A DNA stretch of 48,747 bases from NCBI GenBank assembly GCA_003142185.1, contig PLOR01000075.1, forward strand, positions 1 through 48,747. Direction: 5' to 3'. Position 1 is the stretch's first letter. Each line of letters begins with the position of its first letter. The position numbers were made by a program, and so were the translations under genes. Below, piece by piece: positions 7,656-16,844 of the stretch. This DNA comes from Bryobacterales bacterium (lineage in GTDB: Bacteria; Acidobacteriota; Terriglobia; Bryobacterales; Bryobacteraceae). Below the pieces are notes generated by a model. It saw only the letters and a list, made by a program, of their open reading frames with translations, made no database searches and was not told the DNA's origin.

Positions 7656-8893
7656 CGCTCCCACCTCAGCGCATGAATCGGATCCAACCTGGCCGCGCGG
7701 CTTGCCGGATAGACGCCGAAGAACAGGCCGACCAGCGCGGAGACTCCCACGCCAACCACGACGGCCGAGGGCGGCACCGACATCGGCATGGGCGTCACCG
7801 ACCGCACCAGCACCGTCACCAGCCACGCCAGCATCACTCCCATCAGCCCGCCCGTGGCCGATAGCAATGACGATTCGACCAGGAACTGCCGCATGATGTC
7901 GCCCTTGCGGGCACCCACGGCTTTGCGAATGCCGATCTCGTAAGTCCGCTCCGTCACCACCGACAGCATGATGTTCATGATCACCACGCCACCCACCACC
8001 ATGAATACCGAGACGATGCCCACCGCCATGGTGGCTAACGTCTTGGTGATGCGGTCCCACAACGCCACCAGCGACGACGAGGACAGGAGCCCGAAATCGT
8101 CCTCTTGGTTCGGACGCAGTTTGCGGTGCACCCGCAGGAATACTCTCACTTCGTCCTGCGCGTCCTCCAGGTGGTCGTGATCGATCGCCAGCGCGCTGAA
8201 GCTCGCCTCCGGGTGCGAGCCGAATATCTTGAAAAACGTACCCAGCGGGATCATCACGAAGTTGTCCTGCGAGCGGCCAAACGCGGAGCCCTTTTTCTCC
8301 GACACCCCGATTACCTCGAACGGCTTGCCGTCCAACGCGATGGTCTTGCCAATCGGGTCCGTGTCGCGAAAAAAACGCTCGCGCACATCTTCACCGATGA
8401 ATGCGACGTTGGTGTGCCGCTGGTTGTCGAATTCCGTGATGAACCTGCCCGTGTCCACCCCCAGGTCCGAAATGACGCCCATGTTCGCAGTCACGCCCGT
8501 CATCCCCACTCCATCCATAACTTGGCCGCGGTAGTGTACGCTCACGCTTTGGTCTGCCGACATGCCGAATTCCCGCACCAGAGTTAGTTGGCTTTTCAGA
8601 TACCGATACTCGTCCCAGGTCAGCTTGGGATTCCTCCGGTCCAGTTCGATCAGCTTCTTGGGATCGAAATCGCCGAGCAGCGGAATCCGCTGCACCTGGA
8701 AGCCGTCGGTGCCCATGTCGGACACCTGCTGCGCCACGTACACGTCCATCCCGTGCACCATCGACATCACCACGATCAACGTGGTGGTGGCGAGAATCAC
8801 GCCCAGCAGCGTGAGAAAGCTGCGCAGTTTGCTCGAAAATACGCTCCGCACGGCGACCAACATCGCTTCGCGGAAAGATGCCAAAGCTCGCAT
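7652..8893 (-). CDS. ABC transporter permease, MacB/FtsX type
   Basis: Paralogue of the downstream permease, 413 residues from ATG 8893. It shows an N-terminal membrane helix (KLRSFLTLLGVILATTTLIV), a periplasmic core, and the C-terminal FtsX domain with VGGVVIMNIMLSVVTERTYEI and a GVYPASRAARLDPIHALRWER tail. ATG 8893 is preferred because it places SFLT at the same distance from the start as in the paralogue; a GTG at 8923 preceded by TAGCTT 9 bases upstream is a plausible alternative giving ten more residues. First gene of the two-gene unit. The missing ATPase must be encoded elsewhere. Confidence 0.92.
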   Translation of the reverse strand: MRALASFREAMLVAVRSVFSSKLRSFLTLLGVILATTTLIVVMSMVHGMDVYVAQQVSDMGTDGFQVQRIPLLGDFDPKKLIELDRRNPKLTWDEYRYLKSQLTLVREFGMSADQSVSVHYRGQVMDGVGMTGVTANMGVISDLGVDTGRFITEFDNQRHTNVAFIGEDVRERFFRDTDPIGKTIALDGKPFEVIGVSEKKGSAFGRSQDNFVMIPLGTFFKIFGSHPEASFSALAIDHDHLEDAQDEVRVFLRVHRKLRPNQEDDFGLLSSSSLVALWDRITKTLATMAVGIVSVFMVVGGVVIMNIMLSVVTERTYEIGIRKAVGARKGDIMRQFLVESSLLSATGGLMGVMLAWLVTVLVRSVTPMPMSVPPSAVVVGVGVSALVGLFFGVYPASRAARLDPIHALRWER

Positions 8894-9292
8894 GATGCCC
8901 GATTCAGCCTGCCGGTTCCGCACGCAGTGCGGAAGCTAGACACGTTCATATCATTAATGAGGACGCCGCCCCTGATCCAACATTAGCGCAAAAGCGCAGA
9001 CGGCCGCACCGGACCCGCCAGGCTCACGGCGCCACCATCCCGGCGTTCTATGAGGCATACGCGAGCCGCCGCGCAAAGTTCCCGGAAAGTCCTTCGGTGG
9101 GGCATGCTTTAGCTTGCCCTTTGTTTTCCCGAGCCAGCACCGCGTTCAGACCCGAATCGCGAAGCGAAGTGCGCCGGAAGAGAAAGTCGAGCCGCTTCTA
9201 TCAGGTTCAAAGCGAGCTTCTGCCGCGGGTCAATCGACTCCGACAAGCCACCATGTGAAGCTGGCGGGAACGCCGATGCGGCTCGGTCCTTC
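8894..9292. other. Intergenic region, about 400 bases
   Basis: Upstream of the permease pair and downstream of the leftward gene at 9293. It holds one dispersed repeat (9096-9119) and no convincing gene; short open frames here lack family sequence. An AT-rich stretch near 8945-8960 is the likeliest promoter area for the permeases, but I could not assign hexamers. Confidence 0.5.
9096..9119 (+). repeat. Dispersed repeat, GCTTTAGCTTGCC family, copy 4
   Basis: Single 24-base copy (GGTGGGGCAT followed by the shared core) without an inverted partner nearby. Confidence 0.75.
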
Positions 9293-11770
9293 TCAGTTGT
9301 TGTACTTGATCTGCGACTCCGCCTCAAACTTGCGGTAGCCGCGGAAAACCGTTTCGTTGCGGACAAACGCCTTGGCGTGTCGCAATTGCAGCATGGAGCG
9401 AAGCGGCAGCAGATAATCGTCCCTGCCGATTTTTACAATGCCATAGTCGAGCGAAAGAGAGGGCGATTGCAGGCCAAATTCCTTCGGCAAGCCGGTTCCC
9501 TGAATCGTGAGCCTGCGGACCATTCCGGTCTCATCGTCGATGAAAACGCGCCCGGTATAGCCCGCCGCTTCAATCATGCTGCCCCAATGCAGCACAAAGT
9601 TGGATTTGGCTTTGGAGACTTCGAACTCGAAGACCTGGCAGAGCACGCCCATCGTCATGGAGCGGCCTGCCCAGTGGTAGGTTGCGGCGATATCCGGGTC
9701 AAACAGTCCGCGCAGCAGAGAACCGAATTCGTTGCGCGACGAGATGCCTTTGTTTTCGACCGGGGCGTTATCGGCTTTTACTCCGTCGGTCTCGATTCGC
9801 TGGTACCGCTCTTTGCCGTCCTCGAATATTAGCTCGTCCTTATAGGAATCGGCCTCTTTCAGTTGATCGGGAGTCTTCACGGGAGCGGTGAACCGGTGCG
9901 TTTCCTGAATGCAGCGGAAATTCGGGAGCTGGTCCAGATAATGCATCGCGCTCTTGGCAGCCGCGTCCCAGAGCTGCTTCTGACCTTCGTCGCGCATTTT
10001 GAGCCCGCTCGAATCGATCGTGGCCGGCTCGATATCCGGCAGCACGACCGCCGCGATTTCGGCGTCATCGGCCGCCGCCGAAGTGTGGGTCACTTTCGCC
10101 ACCTCTACCGGCGGCGTGGTGCCGTCTCCAACCACCTTGAACGCGACCACCCGCTTGATCACGCTCTTGCCCTGATGGATGGAAATGATGCCTTGGTAAT
10201 CGCCGGCGGGGAATTTGGCGCCCTTCATGTTAACGAGGTATGGGAATTCATGGGCTTGCCCGCCAACCATGCTCGAGGTGCCACCGGCCCCGTTTGTGGG
10301 TCCTTCGCGCGCACTGTTTGCAAGGCCGCTCTTGAATGGCAACGACATGTGGGCCACCACGCGTCCTTCATTCATGACGTCCATGCTCAGATCGAGCGGG
10401 TCGCCGTGAATATCCGGATAAAGCCGCAGGTAGATCTGCAAGTCAACCGGTTGTCCGGCGCGGAAGACCGGGTCGAGCACGGGAGATAGTGCCTCTCCTT
10501 CGTAGCTCAGCACCTGGTCGGCTTCAAACTTGTCCACGGATCCCTTAAACGGGCGCACCGCCACTGCATCGGTGGCGACCAGGCTCCTGGCGTTTCGTCC
10601 GACTTTCACCGGCGTTTGAATGAAGCCCATGGTGTTCCCTACCAGGTCTTCCACTTTGGCTTCCATGCTGAACGGCCCTTGGCCGACTAGGGTCACGCTG
10701 CGCATGAAAAACATGCTGCCTTCGCGCCGCTCATTCAATTTCTGCATCGGTCCATGAACGGTAACGTCTCTACGGCCAGTCCAAATGGCCGCCCCCTTGA
10801 CGTTCCGCACCGTCGCGGTAATGCGCGCACGCGCCAAGTAGGAGCCCGCGTTGTCGTCTATATCGAACTTCAGCGCATTAAGCGGCGATTCGACGGTCAC
10901 CAGACCTTGCAGAGGCGCGTTGGGATCGTTGGGCCAGTAGGAAACCTCCATCGAACCGCCTCCCCCCCCGACAACTCCGTTAACGTTTGAGAGAGTCGCG
11001 GTCATGCCGAAATCCGCCTCGTGGTCGGTAATGCTCTCGGACGTCGATCCCGTTCCCGAAGTGCGGATGAATCTGATCCGCACCGGAATCTCGGACTTAA
11101 GGACGGCACCGGGCGCGGCAGGCGCCGCTTCGGCGGCTTTGGCCGCGGCCTGTACAGGCGCGGGCTCATCCGCCGGCGCCGCCAGGGCCACCTGAGTCTC
11201 CAGGGATTTTGCCTGCCGCATCCATGCGCCACCGGTCTTCGCCGTCAAGGCGTTGAGGGCAGGATTCGGTACAGTTTTGACCCCCTCCCCGACGTCGAGT
11301 ACAAGAACTCTCACCCCGTGAGCCTGGCAGATCTCGCCCAGATGTTCCAGCGCACGCTCTCCGTCGCTCGAGAACGGCGGGCTATTCAGAACCGCAACCA
11401 CGATCCGCGCGCCGGAGTGCATTGCCGCAGCCTGCGCGGCAGAGTCAAGCGTGAACAGGAACGAAGACGGATCGGCATCGCGCGCCGCCAGCGCCGTGTC
11501 GATAAACGTCAGTTCCATTTCCCTGGCGTCCGGGACCTTATCGATGCGTTTGATATCCGGATTGCCGGCACGCCTGATTTCGACCACGCCGCCGCCTGTC
11601 TGCACCCAGTGGCGTGCCGCCGCGGCCGCGGCGTGCGCGGATTGCCGCGCCGCTTCCTGCGAACTGGGACCGAACACAAACGTAAGGAGACCGTCCTCGG
11701 CATAGAGGCCAGGAGCAAAGGGCACAGCCAATAACAAGACCGTTGTCCCAAGGCAAGCAGAAATGCGCAT
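9293..11770 (-). CDS. Large secreted protein, VWA-like N-terminus, unknown
   Basis: 825 residues with a signal peptide (about 1-24, cleaved after GLYA). Residues about 25-180 alternate beta/alpha like a von Willebrand A or VWFA-related acidobacterial domain (LTFIDTALAARDAD, RIVVAVLNSPPFSSDG, VRVLVLDVGEGVK), but no DxSxS metal site is visible. An Ala/Pro linker follows, then a long beta-rich middle (about 225-560). The C-terminal part, from about 600 with FRCIQETHRF, continues with alternating strands (ERYQRIETDG, YTGRVFIDDETGMVRRL, YDLLPL-like segments), reminiscent of LolA-like lipoprotein-sorting folds; this last assignment is inference. It stands alone between intergenic gaps. CATAAT ends 8 bases before the ATG. 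Confidence 0.7.
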   Translation of the reverse strand: MRISACLGTTVLLLAVPFAPGLYAEDGLLTFVFGPSSQEAARQSAHAAAAAARHWVQTGGGVVEIRRAGNPDIKRIDKVPDAREMELTFIDTALAARDADPSSFLFTLDSAAQAAAMHSGARIVVAVLNSPPFSSDGERALEHLGEICQAHGVRVLVLDVGEGVKTVPNPALNALTAKTGGAWMRQAKSLETQVALAAPADEPAPVQAAAKAAEAAPAAPGAVLKSEIPVRIRFIRTSGTGSTSESITDHEADFGMTATLSNVNGVVGGGGGSMEVSYWPNDPNAPLQGLVTVESPLNALKFDIDDNAGSYLARARITATVRNVKGAAIWTGRRDVTVHGPMQKLNERREGSMFFMRSVTLVGQGPFSMEAKVEDLVGNTMGFIQTPVKVGRNARSLVATDAVAVRPFKGSVDKFEADQVLSYEGEALSPVLDPVFRAGQPVDLQIYLRLYPDIHGDPLDLSMDVMNEGRVVAHMSLPFKSGLANSAREGPTNGAGGTSSMVGGQAHEFPYLVNMKGAKFPAGDYQGIISIHQGKSVIKRVVAFKVVGDGTTPPVEVAKVTHTSAAADDAEIAAVVLPDIEPATIDSSGLKMRDEGQKQLWDAAAKSAMHYLDQLPNFRCIQETHRFTAPVKTPDQLKEADSYKDELIFEDGKERYQRIETDGVKADNAPVENKGISSRNEFGSLLRGLFDPDIAATYHWAGRSMTMGVLCQVFEFEVSKAKSNFVLHWGSMIEAAGYTGRVFIDDETGMVRRLTIQGTGLPKEFGLQSPSLSLDYGIVKIGRDDYLLPLRSMLQLRHAKAFVRNETVFRGYRKFEAESQIKYNN

Positions 11771-11778
11771 TTAATCCC

Positions 11779-11784
11779 ATTATG
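11779..11784 (-). promoter_or_regulatory. -10-like element CATAAT
   Basis: Five of six matches to TATAAT, ending 8 bases before ATG 11770 on the - strand; no ribosome binding site between them. Suggests a leaderless start. Confidence 0.4.
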
Positions 11785-11987
11785 CGCCATTGCGGACCAG
11801 TGTGGAAGAGAGAGTAGTGGACTAAATCGGAGTTAACGTACTACCGGGAGAGCCCGCGCTGGCCGACGCTGCCGGGCTGGCTCCGGTACCCACGCTTCCG
11901 CGCCTCGACCACGGTCCTTCGGCCGTGCCGGCCCCGCAGGCGTTGGGATTTCGGGAAAGTACTGCAACTACGCCTGTGGCCGCAACG

Positions 11988-11993
11988 TATAAT
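11988..11993 (+). promoter_or_regulatory. -10 element TATAAT for the 12075/12233 genes
   Basis: Perfect TATAAT in a 304-base gap (11771-12074) that otherwise holds nothing recognisable. It would give a leader of roughly 75 bases before the small ORF at 12075. The -35 is not clear. Confidence 0.4.
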
Positions 11994-12074
11994 AAAGGTC
12001 GGTAGAGTCTGAAATCGATTCCGCCCCGCCGGCGCTCGCCTGAGCGCCGGGCTGAGTCTTCGGAGGAAGCCACC

Positions 12075-12215
12075 ATGAACAAACCCTTGGCATGTTTGTT
12101 CACCGTTCTCCCTTTTCCCGCCGTTACAGCTCTGGCGCGGGTTTCCTTCAACCATAGCCCTAAAGAGTCCGAAACCCCGGAAACGCCGGATTGCCCGCAT
12201 CTCGTCATTCTATAG
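12075..12215 (+). CDS. Small ORF, 46 residues, possible leader peptide
   Basis: ATG 12075 to TAG 12213-12215, preceded by a strong GGAGGAA ribosome binding site at the usual distance. The N-terminus (MNKPLACLFTVLPFPAVTAL) looks like a short secretion signal or hydrophobic helix; the rest is polar with PKESETPETPD. The next gene starts 17 bases after the stop with its own GAGGAGAAG site. It could be a real secreted micro-protein, an upstream leader ORF controlling the next gene, or the decayed N-terminus of a longer secreted protein. No family recognised. Confidence 0.4.
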   Translation: MNKPLACLFTVLPFPAVTALARVSFNHSPKESETPETPDCPHLVIL

Positions 12216-12232
12216 CGAGAGGAGAAGTTACC

Positions 12233-13873
12233 ATGGCCCGACAGTCCACGCATTTCATGTTTGCAGTCCTCACCGCGAGCTGTGCATTCGCTCAGCCCGT
12301 CACCCCGTCAATTACCGCTCAGCCCGTCATCTCGGTAACTGAGGTTGTAAACTCCGCAAGCTATCTTCCCCCGGGGCTGCCAGGCTCCGCGATTGCACAG
12401 GGTTCTATCTTCACCATATTCGGTAGCGGTTTGGGACCCAACACGCTGGCCCAGGCCGGTCCATTGCCGCTACAGACGTCGCTGGGCGGCACTTCCGTCA
12501 CCGTCACGGTTGGTTCGCAGACCGTGAAGGCTTATATTCTGGCGGCTCTCAGCTATCAGGTGAACGCTCTCCTGCCATCCACAACACCTGCTGGAAACGG
12601 AACCGTCACCGTCACCTACAACAACCAGACGAGCGCGCCGGCGCCCGTTCAGATCGTCAACGCCTCGTTTGCAACGTACACGTTTAGTTCGGGCGGCTAC
12701 GGGCAGGCCATCGCCACCGACCTGAACTATCAGGTCAATACCATCATCAATACACTCCACCCGGGCGATTATGTAATCTTATGGGGCACCGGCCTCGGAG
12801 CCATCGTTGGAGACGACTCGATCGCGCCGCCGGTTGGCAATTTGGGGAGCCCGACGGTACACGTCGGGAACGCCTCGCTGACTCCTTATTATGCGGGGCG
12901 GTCGTACTCGTATCCTGGGTTGGACCAGGTCATATTCCAAATCCCGTCCGGGATCGAGGGCTGCTATGTGCCGGTCGCGGTCGAAACCAATGGCATCGTG
13001 GGCGGCTCCTCGACGATCGCCGTATCGACATCCGGCCAGACCTGTTCGGATTCCATTCTGGGCCAGGACTTGATCGATAAGCTCGCCGCCGGAGGCACGG
13101 TCGATTTCGGATTCGTGCAGTTGTACGCCATCATTCTGCGCAACGAGAGCCTTCCCACCGGAATAGGTGTGCCCGATTTTGGGCAGGCGAGCTTCAGCGA
13201 ATTCACACCGCAAACCGCCGGTCTGGCCTCTTATGGCGTGTCCCAAGGTTACTGCCTTACCAACACGAATGATCCCGATGCGAGTCCCGGCCAGCTCGAT
13301 GCCGGCGCCGGCATCACCCTGCAAGGTCCGACGACCGCGACGCTTCCGCAGGAATACGCAGGATGGGGATTCTACTATTCGATGTTCAATAATGGTGCGA
13401 CCCAGTTCTTTTGGAGCGATCTCACATATACGGTTTCCAGCCCGGGTGGCGCAAAAGTCGGCGCGTTCTCCCTCACGGACACCACCAGCATCCCCAGCGT
13501 TTATTTCTCCGGCATCATCGCCGGCCAGACGCTCTCCCGTTCGAGCGATCTCAAGGTTACCTGGACCGGCGGCAATCCCAACTTGCAGAACGGCCTGGTG
13601 ACCATCGCAGGATTTTCGGCGCCAACGAGCGAGAACGTAGACGGGGCTTTCGTTTGTACGGCTCCGCTTTCTGCTGGATCGTTCACCATTCCCAAGTGGG
13701 TGCTCTCTTCGATGCCGCCGAGCGGAACCGGTTATATTGGTATCGCCCCATACCCGATCGGCTACATTTGGATCGGGCAGTTCAACAATCCGGTGACTTT
13801 CCAGGCCAGCGGCCTCGACAAGGGCATCCTCATGGATGAGTTTTACAACGGATTCCCAGTCTATTTCCAGTAA
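12233..13873 (+). CDS. Secreted TIGR03437-type (Solibacter domain) protein
   Basis: 546 residues with an N-terminal signal peptide (MARQSTHFMFAVLTASCAFA, cleavage near residue 20-21). Residues about 30-275 match the Solibacter uncharacterised C-terminal domain family (TIGR03437-like): VVNSASYLPPGLPGSAIAQG, FTIFGSGLGP, ALSYQVNALLPSTTPAG, and PGDYVILWGTGLGAI. The same type of domain sits between the two glycosidases of the protein at 43025. Residues about 290-546 are beta-rich and unassigned. The start ATG has a GAGGAGAAG ribosome binding site; the frame is open upstream to 12191 but lacks a better start. Likely exported and structural or adhesive (inference). A TPR gene begins 49 bases downstream. 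Confidence 0.8.
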   Translation: MARQSTHFMFAVLTASCAFAQPVTPSITAQPVISVTEVVNSASYLPPGLPGSAIAQGSIFTIFGSGLGPNTLAQAGPLPLQTSLGGTSVTVTVGSQTVKAYILAALSYQVNALLPSTTPAGNGTVTVTYNNQTSAPAPVQIVNASFATYTFSSGGYGQAIATDLNYQVNTIINTLHPGDYVILWGTGLGAIVGDDSIAPPVGNLGSPTVHVGNASLTPYYAGRSYSYPGLDQVIFQIPSGIEGCYVPVAVETNGIVGGSSTIAVSTSGQTCSDSILGQDLIDKLAAGGTVDFGFVQLYAIILRNESLPTGIGVPDFGQASFSEFTPQTAGLASYGVSQGYCLTNTNDPDASPGQLDAGAGITLQGPTTATLPQEYAGWGFYYSMFNNGATQFFWSDLTYTVSSPGGAKVGAFSLTDTTSIPSVYFSGIIAGQTLSRSSDLKVTWTGGNPNLQNGLVTIAGFSAPTSENVDGAFVCTAPLSAGSFTIPKWVLSSMPPSGTGYIGIAPYPIGYIWIGQFNNPVTFQASGLDKGILMDEFYNGFPVYFQ

Positions 13874-13907
13874 TAAGCCGTGGCATTGCCGGCAATCCGC
13901 CGCACGT

Positions 13908-13913
13908 TATAAT
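13908..13913 (+). promoter_or_regulatory. -10 element TATAAT before the TPR gene
   Basis: Perfect TATAAT ending 9 bases before GTG 13923, with no Shine-Dalgarno sequence between. Predicts a leaderless message. Confidence 0.5.
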
Positions 13914-13922
13914 CTCATCAGA

Positions 13923-15053
13923 GTGAGACTCGCCGCGGTGGTTCTGTTGCTTCCATTGGGACTCGCCGCGCTTTGGGCCGGCGGGTCCGCGGACCCTTTG
14001 CGGGAAGCCGAAACGGCGCTTCAGTCCGGCGATGTGGCCTCCGCCATCCGGCTTTACCGCGAGTTCCTGAAGAGCTATCCCAACGCGGCCGAGATCCGTT
14101 CTAATCTTGGCGCCGCCCTGGTGCAGAACGGGCAGTTCGCCGCTGCCATCACGGAGTACAACATCGCACTCCAGCAACTGCCGAACAATCCGCGCGTCAG
14201 GATGAACCTGGCGCTGGCGTACTACAAGCTGGGGCGGTTGCCGGAGGCCGTCGAACATCTGCAAGCGCTCCACAAACTGCAACCATTGGAGCTGAAACCG
14301 GCCTTGCTGCTGGCCGATTGCATGCTGGAAACAAACCAGCCGGCGCAAGCGGTGGAAGTGCTTGCGCCGCTGCGCGAGGAGTATCCCGACGACCACGCCG
14401 TCGTCTACGTGCTCGGCATGGCGCTGATGAAAGACAATCGTACGCGGGAGGCGCAGCTCTTGCTGGATCGCATCTTGAGCGACGGCGAGTCGGCGGAATC
14501 GGCCTTCCTGCTGGGGCAAAGCGAGTTGCTGCGTAACGACCTGGCGGCAGCGGCAGGGCACCTGGCGCGCGCCGTGGAACTCGATCCGAAGATGCCGTGG
14601 GTGCATACGCTCTACGGGCAGGCATTGAAAGCCGCCGGCAAGTTGGAGGAGGCGACCGTGCAGTTCAACGAAGAGCTGAAGGTGAATCCGTACGATTTCA
14701 CCGCCAACACGGAAATCGCCCTGCTGCTCCTCCAGGATGGCAAGCCGGATGATGCGCTGGCGCACATCGCGATGGCGCTGCAGGTGCGCCCCAACGATGC
14801 CGGTGCGCTATATCAGCGGGCGTCGATTCACCTGACGCAGGGGCTCACCGAGCAGGCCCGCCAGGAGCTCGATCAACTGCTCCGGGATTATCCGAACTTC
14901 TCTGAGGCGCATGCCGCGCTCGCCAGAGTCTACTACAAATTGAAGCGGACGGCCGATGGCGACCGGGAGGCCGCGGAGGCGCGCCGCGTGCGGGAAGAAG
15001 CGCAGAAACAGATCGAGCAAAAGCGCAATCCGCCGCCAGCCGAAAAGCCATAG
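13923..15053 (+). CDS. Secreted TPR protein, type A
   Basis: 376 residues from GTG 13923, which places a clean signal peptide at the N-terminus (VRLAAVVLLLPLGLAALWAG); the longer open frame from 13836 overlaps the previous gene. Tandem tetratricopeptide repeats fill the rest (for example SAIRLYREFLKSYPNAAEIR, SNLGAALVQNGQFAAAITEY). It ends in a conserved block (YPNFSEAHAALARVYYKLKR..DGDREAAE) also found in the type A paralogues at 22907-24034 and 40460-41542, followed here by a charged K/E/P-rich tail. TPR arrays are protein-binding scaffolds; here periplasmic or surface. The gene converges with a CRTAC1 gene, with 20 bases between stops, which is the same pairing as in the operon at 21246-26906. 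Confidence 0.87.
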   Translation: MRLAAVVLLLPLGLAALWAGGSADPLREAETALQSGDVASAIRLYREFLKSYPNAAEIRSNLGAALVQNGQFAAAITEYNIALQQLPNNPRVRMNLALAYYKLGRLPEAVEHLQALHKLQPLELKPALLLADCMLETNQPAQAVEVLAPLREEYPDDHAVVYVLGMALMKDNRTREAQLLLDRILSDGESAESAFLLGQSELLRNDLAAAAGHLARAVELDPKMPWVHTLYGQALKAAGKLEEATVQFNEELKVNPYDFTANTEIALLLLQDGKPDDALAHIAMALQVRPNDAGALYQRASIHLTQGLTEQARQELDQLLRDYPNFSEAHAALARVYYKLKRTADGDREAAEARRVREEAQKQIEQKRNPPPAEKP

Positions 15054-15073
15054 TGCCGCCACGCGATCGGTCG

Positions 15074-16747
15074 CTAATGCCGGTCTGCCGTCTCGGTGAT
15101 CGTCAGAATCTGATCTGCCGGCACGTTGTGCAGTGTCTGGTGGATGCGGCTGGGCCAAACGATGTCGATCTCCTTCACCACTTTCGAGGGCCCCAAACCG
15201 AAGTGCACGCGCGGATCGCTCGAGCAGGCGTAACCGGTGCTGGTGGTGGCGTGATTGTACTGCACTCCGGCATCGGTCGTGATCCGCACCTGCGCTCCTA
15301 ATCCCATGCGATTGCTCTTCACCCCCACCAATTTCAGCAGAATCCAGTGATTGGCGTTCTTCGAGATATTGTGGAAGTATTGTGCGTTCCCCTGCAGCAC
15401 GCTGACCACGGCGTCGATGCGCCCATCGTTATCCACATCGCCGAACGCAACGCCGCGATGCGCCAAAGCTGTCTGGAACGCGGCGCCGGCGCCCGCGCTC
15501 ACGTCCTGAAACCTGCCGTTTCCCAGATTGCGCAATACCGTGTTGGGTTCTTCCGCTTTGCGCAGCGACATCAAGGCGATGTTATCGAGCACGTGCCCGC
15601 GCGCCACCAGCAGGTCCTTCCACCCATCGTTGTCGAGATCGAAGATCCCATTCGACCAGCCCGACATGGCGCGCGTGACGCCGGCTATACCGCTGGCGCC
15701 GGTGATCTCCGCGAAGTCGCCCGCCGCGCCGCGATTCCGGAACAACGGGAAGGTGTCGCCCTCGAAGCCGGTCATCCATATATCGTCGTAGCCGTCATTA
15801 TCGACGTCCCGGAAATCGGCGCCCATGCCCGACATATAGGATCCGGATTCGGGGTATGCCACGCCGGTCTGCAGCGCCACCTCCTCGAATTTCTTGCCGC
15901 CTAAATTGTGGAAGAGCATATTCGGGGCGTTGTCGTTGGCCACGAACACGTCCATGAAGCCGTCATGATCGTAGTCGGCGAAGGCTACGCCCATGCCTTT
16001 CCCGCGGATCTGGCTGATGCCCATGGCCGCCGACACGTCCGTGAAGGTTCCGTCCCCGTTATTGTGGTAAAGCGTATTCGGAAGCGGGGCATAGTTCTTA
16101 GGATGGCAGTAGGCGCGTGTGCTTGAATTAGGCCCGCAAAACGGGTCCTTGTTGACCTCCCACTTGCAATAGTTCGAGACGAACAGGTCCAGGCGGCCGT
16201 CGTTATCGTAGTCGAACCAGCCGGCGGACACCGCCCACATCTTCTTTCCGTCCAGCATAGCCCCGCCCACTCCGGCTTTGTCCGTGACGTCGGTAAAGGT
16301 GCCGTCGTGGTTGTTATGAAAAAGCTGATTCTTAGTCACACTGGCGAGGAAGATATCCGGCCATCCATCGTTATCATAATCACCGATGGCGACGCCGATG
16401 CCATAGCCCTCGCCTTTCACTCCGGCTTTCTCCGTAACGTCGGTGAAAGTGCCGTCGTGGTTATTGTGGAAGAGGCGGTTCCAATACTGGGGCGAATCTT
16501 TTTTCAGCGATGGGATGGCTGCGCCATTGACGAAGTAAATATCCAGGTAGCCGTCATTATCGTAATCGAAAAGCGCCACACCGGCGAGCATCGTCTCGGG
16601 CAGGTTCTTATTCGGCGTCGGGCAATTGTCCGCCACGAAATGAATACCGGCGCGGTCCGCGATTTCCTCGAATGCGATAGGTCCCGGCGCGGGCACCGCC
16701 ACCAGAGCCAGAACCGCCCCGAAGAGCGCGAAGATTAGCCAGCGCAT
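15074..16747 (-). CDS. CRTAC1 family protein (FG-GAP propeller + ASPIC/UnbV)
   Basis: 557 residues from ATG 16747, with signal sequence MRWLIFALFGAVLALVAVPA. Seven calcium-type loops are visible (DYDNDGYLD, DYDNDGWPD, DYDNDGRLD, DYDHDGFMD, DVDNDGYDD, DLDNDGWKD, DVDNDGRID), as expected for a seven-bladed integrin-like FG-GAP/VCBS propeller, often followed by FHNNHDGTFTDVT strands. The C-terminus, from about 470, is an ASPIC/UnbV domain (SNRMGLGAQVRIT, YNHATTSTGYACSSDPRVHF, LGPSKVVKEIDIVWPS). Extracellular calcium-dependent binding protein; the ligand is not known for bacterial members. Paralogues at 21246-22910 and 25185-26906. Confidence 0.92.
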   Translation of the reverse strand: MRWLIFALFGAVLALVAVPAPGPIAFEEIADRAGIHFVADNCPTPNKNLPETMLAGVALFDYDNDGYLDIYFVNGAAIPSLKKDSPQYWNRLFHNNHDGTFTDVTEKAGVKGEGYGIGVAIGDYDNDGWPDIFLASVTKNQLFHNNHDGTFTDVTDKAGVGGAMLDGKKMWAVSAGWFDYDNDGRLDLFVSNYCKWEVNKDPFCGPNSSTRAYCHPKNYAPLPNTLYHNNGDGTFTDVSAAMGISQIRGKGMGVAFADYDHDGFMDVFVANDNAPNMLFHNLGGKKFEEVALQTGVAYPESGSYMSGMGADFRDVDNDGYDDIWMTGFEGDTFPLFRNRGAAGDFAEITGASGIAGVTRAMSGWSNGIFDLDNDGWKDLLVARGHVLDNIALMSLRKAEEPNTVLRNLGNGRFQDVSAGAGAAFQTALAHRGVAFGDVDNDGRIDAVVSVLQGNAQYFHNISKNANHWILLKLVGVKSNRMGLGAQVRITTDAGVQYNHATTSTGYACSSDPRVHFGLGPSKVVKEIDIVWPSRIHQTLHNVPADQILTITETADRH

Positions 16748-16844
16748 CAAAGTTCAGACTACCACGGGCCCGCATCACCATGAGCGCGGGAGGCGAATCG
16801 GAGTGGAGTGAATATGACAATGCGGGCTTGGCTCGTTTGAGCTA

